From the NCBI RefSeq assembly GCF_039655865.1, contig NZ_JBBYXL010000009.1, positions 124,001-188,000 of the forward strand: 64,000 nucleotides of DNA. Direction: 5' to 3'. The stretch comes from Prosthecobacter sp. SYSU 5D2 (GTDB lineage Bacteria > Verrucomicrobiota > Verrucomicrobiia > Verrucomicrobiales > Verrucomicrobiaceae). The notes under the pieces were generated by a model. That model made no database searches and had not been told where the DNA came from. It saw only the letters and a list, made by a program, of their open reading frames with translations. The first letter of the stretch is position 1. Each line of letters starts with the position of its first letter. A program made the translations under genes and the position numbers. Below, piece by piece: positions 26,361 through 35,737 of the stretch.

Positions 26361-27890
26361 TTATTCGGCCAGTGACTTCCATTCAGCCAGGTCTTCATTG
26401 CTTCCGCTGACCTGCCCAGGCTTGGGCGGCAGCGGTCCTGGCAGGCGCAGCACCGGATGGATGTGCGGCTGGAAAGACTGGTCAAATTCCTGCGCCTTCT
26501 TCAGCAGCCGGGCCACGATCTCAGGATGCTTCGCGGCCACATCCACCTGCTCCCCAGGGTCCGCCGTCAGGTTATACAAGGCGGCTTCCGGCCAGAGGCG
26601 GTGCTGGCGCTCGAACAAGCCCGGCTGATGCTCAAACCACAGGCTGGCCACGCGCATCTCAGGCAGTTTTGAAACGGGCAGGATCAGCTTCCACTCCCCT
26701 TCCCTCACGGCCTGGAGCTGCACACCGAAGTAATGTGGGATGAGCCGGTCCTGCGCTTTTCCTTTGGCTTCACCTTTGAGCAGCGCGCTGATGTCCATGC
26801 CGTCCAGCTTCACTGCCGGGTCAGGCTTCACGCCGGCCAGGGCCGCGAGGGTGGGGAAAAAATCCAGGGTCGAGCATGGGGCCGTTTCCACTCTGCCTGC
26901 AGGAATTGTCTTGGGCCACCAGGCGATGAAGGGCACGCGCACGCCGCCTTCCCAAGTGGTGCCTTTGCCCATTTTCAGCGGCTCATTGCTGCCGCCGTTG
27001 CTGCGTCCGGGGAAGCGCTCGGCCTTGGCTTTTGCCTTGCCCTTGGCGACACCTTTTTTGCCCATGGAGGCTCCGTTGTCGGAAGTGAAAAGGACCAACG
27101 TCTTTTCTGCAATCCCCAGTTCCGCCAGGAGGTCCACGATGCGGCCCGTGCTCGCATCCAGCTCCTGGATGCAGTCGCCATACACGCCGTCTTTTGAAGT
27201 GCCCTCAAAGACGGGGGAGGCATACTGCGGGATGTGCGGCATCGTGTGCGGCAGATAGAGGAAGAAGGGCTTCTCCCGCTGCCTGCGGATGAAGTCCAGC
27301 GCCCGCTGCGTGTACTTTTCCGTCAGCAGGGCCTGGTCCACCGGTGCTTCCACGATGCGGTCGCCGTCCCGCAGGGTCAGCGGCTCGAAGTCACTCAACT
27401 GGAAGAAGGCTTTCCCGGCTGTCCACTCCTCGGAGTCATTGGAATGGCGGAGGCCGAAGACCTCGTCAAAGCCCTGCTGCTGGGGCCGAAGTTCACGCCG
27501 CCAGCCGAGGTGCCATTTGCCAATGAGTGCTGTTGCGTAACCTGCCGGTTTCAGCATCTCCGCCAGCGTCACCTCCTCCGGCGGCAGACCGGTGTGCTCG
27601 GTGGGGAAAAGCACATACGGCACGCCGCAGCGGGCAGGCAGCCGCCCGGTCAGCAGCGCTGCGCGAGATGGGCTGCAAAAGGGCGATGCCACATAAAAAT
27701 CCGTGAAGCGCACGCCCTCCTGCGCCAGGCGGTCCAGCCGGGGCGTGGAGATGACCTTGGACCCGTAACAGCTCAGATCGCCATAGCCCAGGTCATCCGC
27801 GTTGATCAATATGATGTTAGGCCGCTCCACCGCCGCCTGGAGAGGCAGCAGCGCACAGGCCGCGAAGCAAAGGGTGGAGAGTGCTTTCAT
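26361..27890 (-). CDS. Secreted sulfatase (S1 family, Cys-type)
   Basis: This protein has 509 residues from the ATG at 27890; a GTG at 27914 overlapping the previous stop is possible. The signal peptide is [37 protein letters not shown] holds the metal Asp pair. The formylglycine site is Cys72 in ASPFCSPSRAALLTG. GKWHLGWRRELRPQQQGF and LFTSDNGASMGKKG follow. An insertion rich in Lys/Ala (GKAKAKAERFPGRSNGG) sits after the SDNGAS motif. The general pattern is arylsulfatase A/GALNS-like, with no substrate evidence. The gene is in mid-operon with short gaps on both sides. Confidence 0.93.
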   Translation of the reverse strand: MKALSTLCFAACALLPLQAAVERPNIILINADDLGYGDLSCYGSKVISTPRLDRLAQEGVRFTDFYVASPFCSPSRAALLTGRLPARCGVPYVLFPTEHTGLPPEEVTLAEMLKPAGYATALIGKWHLGWRRELRPQQQGFDEVFGLRHSNDSEEWTAGKAFFQLSDFEPLTLRDGDRIVEAPVDQALLTEKYTQRALDFIRRQREKPFFLYLPHTMPHIPQYASPVFEGTSKDGVYGDCIQELDASTGRIVDLLAELGIAEKTLVLFTSDNGASMGKKGVAKGKAKAKAERFPGRSNGGSNEPLKMGKGTTWEGGVRVPFIAWWPKTIPAGRVETAPCSTLDFFPTLAALAGVKPDPAVKLDGMDISALLKGEAKGKAQDRLIPHYFGVQLQAVREGEWKLILPVSKLPEMRVASLWFEHQPGLFERQHRLWPEAALYNLTADPGEQVDVAAKHPEIVARLLKKAQEFDQSFQPHIHPVLRLPGPLPPKPGQVSGSNEDLAEWKSLAE

Positions 27891-27910
27891 CACAGGGGGG
27901 GCGCTTACGG

Positions 27911-30097
27911 TCACTTGTCGCCATATCGCGGAGCCGTCCAGCCTTTGGGCAGCTTGCCCTGCGGCTTCACGCCATAGGCATCCGCCGGGATGGAGTGGTC
28001 CTTGGCCGTCTGCAGGGGCAGGTCATCCGGCAGGTGCTTGATCTTGAAATCCTTGTATTGAATCTTCATGGCCGGGCCGACATGCACCTGCACGGCCAGC
28101 ACGCCTTCCAGCGAGCGGCCTTTTTCATCCAGGTCAATCAGATCGGCGGTTTGATGGCCGTCAATCCAGTGCTGGTAATGGTTGCCGCGCACCAGCACGC
28201 GGTACTCATGCCATTCATCGGGAGCGAATTCCTTCACCGGCATCTTGCCCACCACCCAAGGTTCGCCAGAGGTGTCCACGATCACTTTTTCACCGGTATG
28301 CGAGAGGATGCGGCGGCCTTTTTCCTCATACAGCATGCCGTTGTAGTCCGGGTTGTTCGCCACAATGTCGCACTGGTAACCGGTCACCACATCCAGGCCC
28401 AGGTCCGGGCGCGAGGTGCCGCGATATTGCAGACCGCTGTTGCCCCCGGCGGTGACTTTAACCTGCACCCGCAGGTCAAAGTTGCGCACGGTGGAGCCGG
28501 TCCAGGTGATGAAACGGTTCATCTTCAGCGAGCCGTCCGTGACGCCGGTCAGGGCGCCGTCTTCAAAGGACCAGTACTGATCGTCACCGCTCCAGCCGCG
28601 CAGGTTTTTGCCGTTGAGCAGATTCACAAAACCGTCCGGGCCGGGCTTCTCCGTCACGGCTGCGGAAGCCACCGGATGCGGCGGGGTGGATGCGGTGAAC
28701 GGGCCTTTCCTTGGCCCCAGCGGACCGCCGAGTTTGGCCACCACCTGCTTGGTGCGCTCACGCATTTCCTTCAGCGTCGTGGCGTGCTGCGGATCTTCCG
28801 CCAGGTTCACCAGCTCATCCGGGTCCTTCTTCAGATCATAGAGGAACTCATAGTTATCGTGGTCAAAGTAGCAGGCATATTTGTATTGCTCAGTGCGCAG
28901 GCCCTCATAGGGCGGGATGCGGTTGCGCACGGCAAAGTGCTCATGAAAGGTCTCCGTGCGCCAGTCCGCCGGTTTTTCACCGGCCACCAGCGGCTTCAGG
29001 CTGCGTCCCTGGTAGCGCTCCGGCACCGGCACGCCGGCCCAGTCCAGAAAGGTGGCGGGCAGGTCCAGGTTCAGCGCCATGGCCTCGCTCACCTTGCCCT
29101 GCTTCTCTTTGGGTGCGCGCAGGTCGGCCACGATGAGCGGCACGCGCAAGGATTCTTCAAAGTGCGACCACTTGCCTGCCAGGCCGCGATTGGCCATGTG
29201 ATAACCATTGTCAGCGGAGTAAACGACGATCGTGTTTTCCGCCAGGCCGGCCTCTTCCAGCGCCTTCATGAACCGGCCGATCTCGTTGTCAATGCCGCTC
29301 ACCATGCGCAGATACGCACGCATGTTGGTCTGGTACTTTTCCTCCGTGTTCCAGCGCCAGAAGTAACGCTCACGGGTGATGGAGGTTTTGAAAAAGTCCG
29401 GCAGCTTTTCAAAGATGGCCGGGTCGTTTAAACGCGGCGCATACATCTCCATGTCCTCATACATGCCGTTGGCGCTGGAGGGCCAGGCGAAGTGGCCGAT
29501 GCCGGGGCGGCGGTCGCTGTCCTCAGCATGGCAGGCATTGAACCACAGGTTCAGCGCAAAGGGCTTGTCCTTGGGCTGGTTCTTCACAAACTCGATGCCG
29601 CGATCAATGATGAGCTCGGTCTCATGGCGCATGCTGCCGTCCGGCTGCTTTTTATAAAAGGGATTGCGCCCGATGTCTTCAAACTCGTCGAAGTGCCGCG
29701 CCGGTTTGTCGCCCTTGGCCAGCTTCGTATGCCACTTGCCATAGTGGCCGGTGCGGTAGCCGTTCTCGCGCAGGATGTCGGTGTAGAGGGACTTGGAGAC
29801 TTCGGGGCGGGGCTGCTCCGGGTCTTCCGGCGTGCCGTAGCTGCGGCCGGTCAGGCCCGTGAGGATGGTGCTGCGGCTGACCCAGCAGATGGACTGGCTG
29901 ACGAACGCATTTTGAAACCGCACGCCGCGATCCGCCAGGGAATCAATGTTCGGCGTCTTGGCAATGGGATGGCCATAGCAGCCCAGGGAGCTGGAGGTCT
30001 GGTCATCAGTGAAAAAGAAGACGATGTTAGGCTGCGCCGCCTGCACCAGGTGGGTGAAGGCGCATGCCAGCGCGGCAAGGAGAAGAACGGGTTTCAT
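27911..30097 (-). CDS. Sulfatase fused to DUF1080 (3-keto-disaccharide hydrolase-like) domain, variant CxVxR site
   Basis: This protein has 728 residues from the ATG at 30097; the longer frame to 30160 lacks a signal. The signal peptide is MKPVLLLAALACAFTHLVQA. The N-terminal S1 sulfatase module (about 24-470) has FFFTDDQTSSSLGCYG, GKWHTKLAKG and VVYSADNGYHMANRG. The maturation segment reads SICWVSRSTILTG (Cys71), with Val in place of the usual Pro of CxPxR. The C-terminal module (about 490-700) is DUF1080-like: FVNLLNGKNLRGWSGDDQYW, NSGLQYRGTSRPDLG, and EWHEYRVLVRGNHYQHWIDG. The fusion places a sulfate-ester hydrolase and a putative 3-keto-glycoside hydrolase in one exported chain. It is central in the operon. 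Confidence 0.9.
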   Translation of the reverse strand: MKPVLLLAALACAFTHLVQAAQPNIVFFFTDDQTSSSLGCYGHPIAKTPNIDSLADRGVRFQNAFVSQSICWVSRSTILTGLTGRSYGTPEDPEQPRPEVSKSLYTDILRENGYRTGHYGKWHTKLAKGDKPARHFDEFEDIGRNPFYKKQPDGSMRHETELIIDRGIEFVKNQPKDKPFALNLWFNACHAEDSDRRPGIGHFAWPSSANGMYEDMEMYAPRLNDPAIFEKLPDFFKTSITRERYFWRWNTEEKYQTNMRAYLRMVSGIDNEIGRFMKALEEAGLAENTIVVYSADNGYHMANRGLAGKWSHFEESLRVPLIVADLRAPKEKQGKVSEAMALNLDLPATFLDWAGVPVPERYQGRSLKPLVAGEKPADWRTETFHEHFAVRNRIPPYEGLRTEQYKYACYFDHDNYEFLYDLKKDPDELVNLAEDPQHATTLKEMRERTKQVVAKLGGPLGPRKGPFTASTPPHPVASAAVTEKPGPDGFVNLLNGKNLRGWSGDDQYWSFEDGALTGVTDGSLKMNRFITWTGSTVRNFDLRVQVKVTAGGNSGLQYRGTSRPDLGLDVVTGYQCDIVANNPDYNGMLYEEKGRRILSHTGEKVIVDTSGEPWVVGKMPVKEFAPDEWHEYRVLVRGNHYQHWIDGHQTADLIDLDEKGRSLEGVLAVQVHVGPAMKIQYKDFKIKHLPDDLPLQTAKDHSIPADAYGVKPQGKLPKGWTAPRYGDK

Positions 30098-30125
30098 AAA
30101 GGGGTTGGGAAAAGGAAAAAATAAA

Positions 30126-32150
30126 TCAGGGCCAGTTTTGCAGAACAAGGCCCTGCGCATCCAGAAGTTTCAGCTCTTTAATGCGGACGCTGCCGGGACC
30201 GGCGCAGGCATCCAGGCGGAAGGAATGCAGGGTGTCCGATGTCTCCAGCTTCACGGTGTGGCTGTGCCACTGCCCGTCATGCTGCACATCAAAGGTCAGG
30301 TGTTTGCCCTTGGGCAGGATCGTCTGCGCATCCGTGGTGTAATACACTTCCCCACCGCCGCTGGCCTGGCTCTGCACGCTGAAGACGAGGCTGTAAGGCC
30401 CGGTCACCGACACGCCCGGCACGCCGTTAAAGGCCAGCCCAGGGTCCTCGCCAGTGCACTCCAGCACCAGCTCGGCACCTTCCACCGTCAGCTTGGTGCC
30501 CACACGTGCACGCGGCATCTTGGTTCCGGCAGCCGCCGCTTTGGCCATGCCTTTACCCTTGCCCTTGCGCGCTTTTTCTTTGCCCGCCTCATGGCGCATG
30601 CTGCTGGCTTTGGCATCTCCATAGACGGTCCATTCACGATGCCGCTGCTCCGTAGCCTCCGCTGCCACCGGCTTGCGCTCACCTTCCGGTGCTTTCAGGA
30701 CGTTCTCCGTCATGTCATGCCATTGCTTGGACATCTTCTCCACGATCTCCGGGTGCTTGCCGGCCAGATCATTCAGCTCGGTGCGGTCTTCGGCGATGTT
30801 ATAAAGCTCCCACGGCTGGCTTTGAAAACTGACGAGCTTCCAGTCCCCGTCGCGCAGGCCCCGGTCACTGGCGAACAGCAGATGAATGGGCGGGCGTGAG
30901 GCCACCTTTTCCCCATTAAACACGGGCTTCAGCGAAACACCGGCCAATGGCGAAGGATCACGCCCCGGCCAAGTCTCCGGCACCTGTGCTCCGGCAATGT
31001 CGGCCAGGGTCGGCAGCACATCCACCAGGTGCGCGGGAGAGTGCACCAATGCACCCGGTGCGGTCTTCAGCCCGGCGGGCCAGTGGACGATGGCGGGGGT
31101 GGAAATGCCGCCTTCAAACTGGTTCTGCTTGTAGTAGCGGAAGGGCGAATTGCGCGCCCAGGCCCAGCCGGTGCTGTCGCTCCACCGCACGCCGGGTTCA
31201 TACGGCTCGCGATCACGGTCTGTGCTTCGGCGGTCATAGGGGCAGGCGCCGTTGTCGGAGAGAAAAAGGATCAGCGTATTGTCCAGCTCGCCCTTGGTCT
31301 CCAGGTCCCGCACCAGCCGGCCGATCTCCTGGTCTACGCGGTCGATCATGGCCGCATAAGCCGTCATGCGGCGGGCCTCCCAGCTCTGCTCCTCCGGCGT
31401 GAGGCTGTCCCAGGCCGCGACATGATCCGGGCGTGGGGAGGCTTGGAGCTCGCGGCCAAAAAGGCCTAACTCTTTTTGCTTCAACAGGCGTTTTTCACGG
31501 ATGGCATCCCAGCCTGCATCATACTTGCCGAGGTACTTTTGATAGTCCGCCTTCAGCGGCTGCAAGGGTGCATGGGGTGCGTTAAAGGCCAGGTAGAGAA
31601 ACCAGGGTTTCTTTTCCCCGCGCGCCTCTTCCATGAAACCGAGCGCATGGTCCACCTTCGCCACCGTAGTATAAAATTCCTTCTTCGGCACCTGCCAGGG
31701 CTGGCCGTTCAGGCGGAAGGACTTGTCGCCTTTATAGTAGTCCGTGGCTCCGGACAGATGCCCAAAGTAACGCTGAAAACCAAAGTCGGTCGGCTCCTTG
31801 GACAGATGCCACTTGCCGCTCATGGCGGTGAAATACCCTGCCGGGGCGAGCACCTCGGGAATGATGACCGCCTTTTTCAGGCTCTCATCCCCGGCCTGCC
31901 TGCACCAGCGTCCGCTCAGCAGGCTGACGCGCGTGGAGTGGCACTTGGCGGTGTTGTAAAACTGGGTGAAGCGCAGCCCGTCCGCCGCCAGCCGGTCCAG
32001 GTTCGGGGTGGCGATCTCGCTGCCGTAACAGCCGAGGTCGGAATAACCCAGGTCATCGGTGAGGATGAGCAGCACATTCGGTTTATCCGCCAGGGCGGCA
32101 CCGGCCAGCAGACTGCCGATGAGGACCAGTTTGCACAAATAATGTTTCAT
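30126..32150 (-). CDS. Secreted sulfatase with C-terminal beta-sandwich, variant CxSxR site
   Basis: This 674-residue protein has a signal peptide (MKHYLCKLVLIGSLLAGAALA). LILTDDLGYSDLGCYGSE holds the metal Asp pair. The maturation segment is YNTAKCHSTRVSLLSG (Cys70), with Ser where CxPxR has Pro. GKWHLSKEPTDFGF and LFLSDNGACPYDRRS follow. The catalytic part ends near 510. It is followed by a Lys/Ala/Gly-rich linker (KARKGKGKGMAKAAAAG) and a beta-sandwich of about 115 residues (YSLVFSVQSQASGGGEVYY, DVQHDGQWHSHTVKLETSD). That sandwich closely matches the tail of the next upstream sulfatase. The gaps to its neighbours are 17 and 28 bp. Confidence 0.92.
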   Translation of the reverse strand: MKHYLCKLVLIGSLLAGAALADKPNVLLILTDDLGYSDLGCYGSEIATPNLDRLAADGLRFTQFYNTAKCHSTRVSLLSGRWCRQAGDESLKKAVIIPEVLAPAGYFTAMSGKWHLSKEPTDFGFQRYFGHLSGATDYYKGDKSFRLNGQPWQVPKKEFYTTVAKVDHALGFMEEARGEKKPWFLYLAFNAPHAPLQPLKADYQKYLGKYDAGWDAIREKRLLKQKELGLFGRELQASPRPDHVAAWDSLTPEEQSWEARRMTAYAAMIDRVDQEIGRLVRDLETKGELDNTLILFLSDNGACPYDRRSTDRDREPYEPGVRWSDSTGWAWARNSPFRYYKQNQFEGGISTPAIVHWPAGLKTAPGALVHSPAHLVDVLPTLADIAGAQVPETWPGRDPSPLAGVSLKPVFNGEKVASRPPIHLLFASDRGLRDGDWKLVSFQSQPWELYNIAEDRTELNDLAGKHPEIVEKMSKQWHDMTENVLKAPEGERKPVAAEATEQRHREWTVYGDAKASSMRHEAGKEKARKGKGKGMAKAAAAGTKMPRARVGTKLTVEGAELVLECTGEDPGLAFNGVPGVSVTGPYSLVFSVQSQASGGGEVYYTTDAQTILPKGKHLTFDVQHDGQWHSHTVKLETSDTLHSFRLDACAGPGSVRIKELKLLDAQGLVLQNWP

Positions 32151-32167
32151 ATCAGGAAGAAGAGATA

Positions 32168-34081
32168 TCAGGGAACCAGGTTCACGCTGCTTCCGGCGGC
32201 GTCGGTCAGCTCCACTTGGGTCAGGACGATCTCCCCTGCCCCCGCAGCGGGATCAATTCGGAAGGCCTGGATCGTCTTTGCAGGCAGCTTCACTTCATAG
32301 TCATGAAACTGGCCGTCATGCTTCACCGCCACCGGCACGGAGCGGTCCTTGTGAAAGGGTTCCTTGGCGGTGCGGTTAAAATAGATGAGGCCGGGGCCTT
32401 TGGCGCTGCTTTTCAGGCGCAGCTTCACGGTGAAGGGCCCCTGCGCTTTGGCGGGCAGCTTTTGCGTGGCGATCCATGGATCCCCGCCGGTGGACTTCAC
32501 CTTGAGCGCGCCCTTTTCCACGGTGATCTGCGCTTGTTTGCTGGACTGCCAGCCGCCGACCACCGCCCTGGGCGGTGCCTTGGCCGCGCCCTTGGGCTTT
32601 TGTTTGCCCTCCAGCTCCGGCCGGTATTTGGCAGGATCAAAGGCAGGATTTGCCACGGGCAGGACGGCCTTCGTCTCCGCCAAGAAGCCGTCAATCAGCG
32701 CGCCCAGTTCGGTCACCAGTTCCGTCTTCTGCGCGGCCAGATTGTTCTGCTCTCCCAGGTCCGCGTTCAGGTCATAGAGCAGGTGCCGGTGCGCGCCTTT
32801 TTCACCACCATGGAAGATGCGGATCAGCTTCCAGTCCCCGCGATGCACAGACACTGCCGGTGGCAGCCAGTCTGGCACGCCGGGATCATGCGGGAAGTAT
32901 TGGAAGACTGCCTTGCCGGGCAGGTCGCCACCCTTCAAGGCTGGCAGGATGCTGGCTCCATCAAAGATCTGATTCGCTTCGGGAGACAGCGACAGGCCTT
33001 CCAGCAGGGTGGGATAAAAATCCTCGCTCTGCACCAGGGCGTCGCTGCGGCTGGCGGGCTCCGTCACGCCCGGCCAGGCGACGATGAGAGGCACGCGCAC
33101 GCCGCCCTCAAACATCGTTGCTTTGCCACCGCGCAGGGGCGTGTTGCTGGTGGGGGTGGTGCCGTCCACTTCGTTGTACATGTTGCCGCCGTTGTCGGAG
33201 GTGAAGATGACGATGGTGCGGTCGGCTATTTTGAGCCGGTCCAGCGTGTCCAGCAGCGTACCCACGGCATCGTCCATGCTCTCCACCATCGCCGCGTAGG
33301 TCGGGCTGCGCTGCGGATCCGCCGGGTCTATCCGTTGGCGGTGTTTTTCAATCAGCGCCTTCTTGGCATCAAAGGGCGCATGCACACTGAACTGCCAGTA
33401 GTTCACATAAAACGGCGCGTCCTTGTGCTGCTCCATCCAGGCGGAGGCCTCGGCGGCCATGCGGTCCTCGATGTGCTCGCCGGGGCTGTTTTCTTTGAAA
33501 TCGGCATACTTCCAGGGTGCCACAAAACTGCCAGCCGGGCCGGGGCCGGACCAGTGCGGAATGTCCACATCAAAGCCCTGCTCCAGCGGGGAATACGGCT
33601 CCGGCCCCAAGTGCCATTTGCCAAAATGGGCGGTGGCATAACCGGCGGCCTTCAGCGTCTTGGCCAATGTTGGATAGGTGGTGTTCAACCGCGTCACCGG
33701 ATCTGGAGCGATGGACTTTTTGTCAGCGGGAGCGGCCTTGCCCTGGGTGGCCTGGAGCACCACTTTGGGCAGGTGGCAGTTGGGCGTAGTGATGCCCGTC
33801 CGCGCGGGGCTCAGGCCGGTGAGAATGGCGGAGCGTGTGGGGGAGCAAAGCGGGCTGGCGGAATACCCGCGCGTGAAGGTCATGCCTCGCTTGGCCAGTC
33901 GGTCAATATTCGGCGTCTGGTAGTATTTCGTCGTCCCGTGCAGCGTGGTATCGCTCCAGCCCAGGTCATCGGCGAGAATGAGGACCACATTGGGGCGGTC
34001 TGGCGTCTGGGCAGCGACGGTTCCGCACACCAGGCAGAACAGGCTTGCCAAAAGAGCACGGATTGAGGGATAAAAAGGCAT
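32168..34081 (-). CDS. Secreted sulfatase with C-terminal beta-sandwich; first gene of the operon
   Basis: This protein has 637 residues from the ATG at 34081. The reading frame stays open to 34246, but that extension is Arg/Trp-rich, overlaps the divergent sulfatase and precedes the true signal peptide [36 protein letters not shown], Cys79 in [33 protein letters not shown] and [14 protein letters not shown] make a complete S1 active site. The C-terminal sandwich (about 510-637; [38 protein letters not shown]) aligns with that of the sulfatase at 30126, including HDGQ-W/F-H. It heads a nine-gene minus-strand operon and is divergent, 76 bp away, from another sulfatase. Confidence 0.93.
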   Translation of the reverse strand: MPFYPSIRALLASLFCLVCGTVAAQTPDRPNVVLILADDLGWSDTTLHGTTKYYQTPNIDRLAKRGMTFTRGYSASPLCSPTRSAILTGLSPARTGITTPNCHLPKVVLQATQGKAAPADKKSIAPDPVTRLNTTYPTLAKTLKAAGYATAHFGKWHLGPEPYSPLEQGFDVDIPHWSGPGPAGSFVAPWKYADFKENSPGEHIEDRMAAEASAWMEQHKDAPFYVNYWQFSVHAPFDAKKALIEKHRQRIDPADPQRSPTYAAMVESMDDAVGTLLDTLDRLKIADRTIVIFTSDNGGNMYNEVDGTTPTSNTPLRGGKATMFEGGVRVPLIVAWPGVTEPASRSDALVQSEDFYPTLLEGLSLSPEANQIFDGASILPALKGGDLPGKAVFQYFPHDPGVPDWLPPAVSVHRGDWKLIRIFHGGEKGAHRHLLYDLNADLGEQNNLAAQKTELVTELGALIDGFLAETKAVLPVANPAFDPAKYRPELEGKQKPKGAAKAPPRAVVGGWQSSKQAQITVEKGALKVKSTGGDPWIATQKLPAKAQGPFTVKLRLKSSAKGPGLIYFNRTAKEPFHKDRSVPVAVKHDGQFHDYEVKLPAKTIQAFRIDPAAGAGEIVLTQVELTDAAGSSVNLVP

Positions 34082-34157
34082 ACAGCGCAGACGAAGCAAA
34101 AAGGCCGAACTTTCTTCGCAATGCCACCACCCCCTATCCCGTTTCCACATTTCCACC
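34082..34157. promoter_or_regulatory. Divergent intergenic region between two sulfatase transcription units
   Basis: Only 76 bp separate the ATG of the operon-leading sulfatase (minus) from the ATG of the divergent sulfatase (plus). Both promoters must lie here or within the flanking coding sequence, so shared regulation is likely. I see no convincing -35/-10 pair, sigma-54 element or strong palindrome. Confidence 0.4.
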
Positions 34158-35684
34158 ATGCTCCCGTTCCGACCTCTCCTGACCGCCGCCTGCCTCTGCT
34201 TGACCGCCGCATTTGCCGCAGACAAGCCCAACATCATTGTCATCATGGCGGATGACCTGGGGTATGGCGATGTGGGCTGCTACGGGGCCACGGCGGTGCA
34301 GACGCCGAACATTGACCGCCTGGCCAAAGAGGGCCTGCGTTTTACCAGCGGCTACTGCTCCGCCTCCACCTGCACGCCGACGCGTTTTTCGCTGCTCACG
34401 GGCACCTATGCCTTCCGGCAGGCGGGCACCGGCATCGCCCCGCCAGCGGCCCCGGCCATCATCATGCCCGGCACGGTGACGCTGCCCTCGCTTTTGAAAC
34501 AAGGCGGGTATAAAACCGCCGTCATCGGCAAGTGGCACCTGGGCCTGGGCGATCCTGAACCGGACTGGAATGGCGATCTGAAACCAGGTCCGCTGGAGAT
34601 CGGCTTTGACCACTGCCTGCTGCTGCCGACCACCAATGACCGTGTACCGCAGGTCTATGTGGAGGACCATCGTGTGCTGAACCTGGACCCGAAAGACCCG
34701 CTGTGGGTGGGCAATAAGGCCCCCTCCGAAGACCATCCCACCGGCATCACTCACCGCGACACTTTGAAGATGGACTGGAGCCACGGGCATAACCAGACCA
34801 TCCACAACGGCATCAGCCGCATCGGTTTTTACACCGGCGCCGAGGCCGCGCGCTTCCGCGATGAAGACCTGGCCGACCGCTGGGTGAAACACTCCGATGC
34901 GTGGATCGAGGCCAACCGCGAGTCGCCCTTTTTCCTCTACTTTGCCAGCCATGACATCCACGTCCCGCGCATCCCGCATGAGCGCTTCCAGGGCAAGACC
35001 ACGCTGGGCTTGCGCGGCGACAGCATTGTCCAGCTCGACTGGTGCGTGGGCGAGCTGATGAAGACGCTGGACCGCCTGAAGCTGACGGACAACACCCTCA
35101 TCATCTTCTGCTCCGACAACGGCCCCGTGCTGGATGACGGGTACAAAGACGGAGCCGTGGAAAAGATCGGCAGCCACCAGCCCGCCGGACCGTATAGCGG
35201 CGGCAAATACAGCGTCCTGGAAGGCGGCACCCGCACCCCCTTCATCGCCCGCTGGCCGGGCCGCATCCAGCCCGGTGTCTCGGATGAAGTCGTCTGCACC
35301 GTGGACCTGGCCGCCAGCCTCGCCGCACTCAACAACATTCCCCTGCCGGACACCGCCTGCCTGGACAGCATCAACATCCTCCCCGCTCTGCTCGGCGAAG
35401 CCGGAGCCCAAGGCCGCGACCACCTCCTGCAGCAGGACAACGGCGTCAGCGGCAACTTCGGCCTGCGCATGGGCGACTGGAAGCTCGTGCGGATGAAAAA
35501 GAAAGGCAAAACGCAGGCCGTCGTGACCGTCAAGTCCCGCCCTGAGAATCCCCCGCTCCATGCCCTCTACCACCTGCCGGACGATCCTTCTGAATCTAAG
35601 AACGTGAGCGAGAAGAATCCGGAAAAGACGAAGGAGCTGATTGAGAAACTGGACGCTCTGCTCGCGGCTCCGCAAAGCCGGTGA
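34158..35684 (+). CDS. Secreted sulfatase (S1 family, Cys-type), divergent from the operon
   Basis: This 508-residue protein has a signal peptide ([20 protein letters not shown]). [16 protein letters not shown] carries the metal Asp pair. The formylglycine site is Cys72 in [15 protein letters not shown] (C-T-P-T-R). [18 protein letters not shown] and [15 protein letters not shown] follow, and an N-terminal-type arylsulfatase core ends in [18 protein letters not shown]. It lacks the C-terminal sandwich found in its operon relatives. Its promoter region is shared with the minus-strand sulfatase operon. It is convergent with a serine hydrolase gene. Confidence 0.93.
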   Translation: MLPFRPLLTAACLCLTAAFAADKPNIIVIMADDLGYGDVGCYGATAVQTPNIDRLAKEGLRFTSGYCSASTCTPTRFSLLTGTYAFRQAGTGIAPPAAPAIIMPGTVTLPSLLKQGGYKTAVIGKWHLGLGDPEPDWNGDLKPGPLEIGFDHCLLLPTTNDRVPQVYVEDHRVLNLDPKDPLWVGNKAPSEDHPTGITHRDTLKMDWSHGHNQTIHNGISRIGFYTGAEAARFRDEDLADRWVKHSDAWIEANRESPFFLYFASHDIHVPRIPHERFQGKTTLGLRGDSIVQLDWCVGELMKTLDRLKLTDNTLIIFCSDNGPVLDDGYKDGAVEKIGSHQPAGPYSGGKYSVLEGGTRTPFIARWPGRIQPGVSDEVVCTVDLAASLAALNNIPLPDTACLDSINILPALLGEAGAQGRDHLLQQDNGVSGNFGLRMGDWKLVRMKKKGKTQAVVTVKSRPENPPLHALYHLPDDPSESKNVSEKNPEKTKELIEKLDALLAAPQSR

Positions 35685-35698
35685 TGGGGCGAATCAAA

Positions 35699-35716
35699 GC
35701 GGATTCACCTATCCGC
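35699..35716. other. Small hairpin in convergent gap
   Basis: The sequence GCGGAT-TCACCT-ATCCGC forms a perfect 6 bp stem between the convergent sulfatase (plus) and serine hydrolase (minus) genes. There is no T-run, so a terminator role is uncertain. Confidence 0.3.
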
Positions 35717-35737
35717 AATGCCTGCCTTTAACTTCCC

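Noticed and set aside
34082-34246. N-terminal extension of the operon-leading sulfatase
   Set aside because: It would overlap the divergent gene by 89 bp and bury the signal peptide 55 residues inside.
34134-35675. 513-codon minus-strand frame opposite the divergent sulfatase
   Set aside because: The plus strand carries the full sulfatase active site and a signal peptide. The antisense frame does not resemble any protein.
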